From an uncultured Gammaproteobacteria bacterium (GTDB lineage Bacteria; Pseudomonadota; Gammaproteobacteria; GCA-2729495), in the NCBI GenBank assembly GCA_947258805.1, contig CAMYJV010000115.1:1-8568 (forward strand): a stretch of DNA of 8,568 nucleotides, given 5' to 3'. Numbering within the stretch: position 1 is the first letter of the stretch; every line of letters begins with the position of its first letter. The notes under the pieces are model-generated. The model was not told the origin of the DNA and made no database searches. It was given only the letters and a program-made list of their open reading frames with translations. The position numbers and the translations under genes were made by a program. Of the stretch, positions 7,994 through 8,568 are shown in pieces.

Positions 7994-8568
7994 ATGGCAG
8001 CGACGGGATTCATACGTGTCCTTGGGCGACGCGAGGTCATTACCATGGCTTTTGGCGCCATGATCGGCTGGAGCTGGGTGCTGCTGACCGGCGACTGGCT
8101 GACCCGCGCCGGTACCCTGGGCACTCTGCTGGCCTTCGTCATCGGCGGTACGGCGATGGTCTTCATCGGCCTGACCTATGCGGAACTCGCTGCGGCCATG
8201 CCACAGGCCGGCGGCGAGCACGTCTACACGCTGCGGGCATTCGGCCGCACGCCCTCGTTCATCTGCACCTGGGCGCTGCTGATGGGCTATCTGACCGTGC
8301 CTACCTTCGAGGCGGTTGCGCTGCCGACCGCCGCGGAATACCTGTTTCCTGCCATGAAGGCCGGCTACCTTTGGTCGGTCGGCAGCTCGGACGTGCACCT
8401 GAGTTTCGTGCTGGTCGGCGTTGCCGCGACAGTACTGATGACCATCATCAATGTCGTCGGTATTCGCATTGCGGCCTTCGTTCAGGGCCTGGTGACGACG
8501 CTGTTCTTCCTGATCGGGGTGTTCTTCCTGGCCGGCGCATTCACGAACGGCGACCCGGTCAACATCGA
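7994..8568 (+). CDS. APC-superfamily amino-acid permease (partial, 3' end beyond window)
   Basis: This is the N-terminal 191 codons of a membrane transporter of the amino acid-polyamine-organocation superfamily, probably carrying amino acids or related amines across the inner membrane; the substrate cannot be read from sequence. Five hydrophobic segments are visible: about 15-35 (containing GAMIGWSWV, the broken TM1 substrate loop), 41-63, 88-113, 135-157 and 160-183. The conserved PQAGGEHVY at 70-78 matches the P-x-x-GG-x-x-Y signature after TM2. TM1 has GAMIGWSW rather than the more common G-x-G-I-F version, which resembles a divergent branch with GW at this point. ATG 7994 is the first start after the tRNA terminator; no in-frame ATG, GTG or TTG precedes it as far back as the terminator T-run, and no good ribosome-binding site is present. 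It is probably an independent transcription unit. Base composition resembles the neighbours. Confidence 0.85.
   Translation, partial: MAATGFIRVLGRREVITMAFGAMIGWSWVLLTGDWLTRAGTLGTLLAFVIGGTAMVFIGLTYAELAAAMPQAGGEHVYTLRAFGRTPSFICTWALLMGYLTVPTFEAVALPTAAEYLFPAMKAGYLWSVGSSDVHLSFVLVGVAATVLMTIINVVGIRIAAFVQGLVTTLFFLIGVFFLAGAFTNGDPVNI

Noticed and set aside
7871..8398. Minus-strand reading frame ending in AEREGFEPSKGF
   Set aside because: This C-terminal peptide is a known artefact of translating the antisense of tRNA-Ser genes. The frame lies over the tRNA, its terminator and the permease gene, which explain the sequence.

Overview
This window is a GC-rich bacterial chromosome segment carrying a conserved housekeeping block. 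The order pncC (CinA C-terminal family) - recA - recX - alaS - csrA - tRNA-Ser(GCU) is the arrangement known from E. coli and many other Gammaproteobacteria. The proteins read as gammaproteobacterial: RecA, MutS and AlaRS align almost residue for residue with remembered E. coli sequences. High GC content, mutS next to pncC, and a thpR gene between pncC and recA suggest a high-GC gammaproteobacterium outside the enterics. I cannot name a genus.

Layout. On the minus strand, 1-1921 holds the first 640 codons of mutS, cut by the window edge just after the Walker A motif. A 92-bp divergent spacer (1922-2013) follows. On the plus strand are pncC (2014-2514) and thpR (2511-3047), which overlap by four bases. 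A 106-bp spacer with two inverted repeats and a good extended -10 element precedes recA (3154-4203). RecX (4219-4680) follows 15 bases later and alaS (4686-7289) five bases after that, so recA-recX-alaS looks like one transcription unit. A 248-bp leader with hairpins that display GGA precedes csrA (7538-7753). A strong hairpin, tRNA-Ser(GCU) (7821-7911) and a canonical intrinsic terminator follow. The window ends inside an amino-acid permease gene of the APC superfamily (7994 to the edge).

How the genes relate. MutS (mismatch repair), RecA (recombination and SOS co-protease) and RecX (RecA filament modulator) form a genome-maintenance group. PncC recycles nicotinamide mononucleotide, ThpR is a 2H phosphoesterase/RNA ligase, AlaRS and tRNA-Ser serve translation, and CsrA is a global post-transcriptional regulator.

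I found no mobile element, CRISPR array, toxin-antitoxin pair or novel gene cluster. The points worth a second look are regulatory: GGA-displaying hairpins in the csrA leader, no recognisable E. coli-type SOS box before recA (with palindromes in its place), and a GC-rich hairpin at the recA/recX junction that could mask recX initiation.
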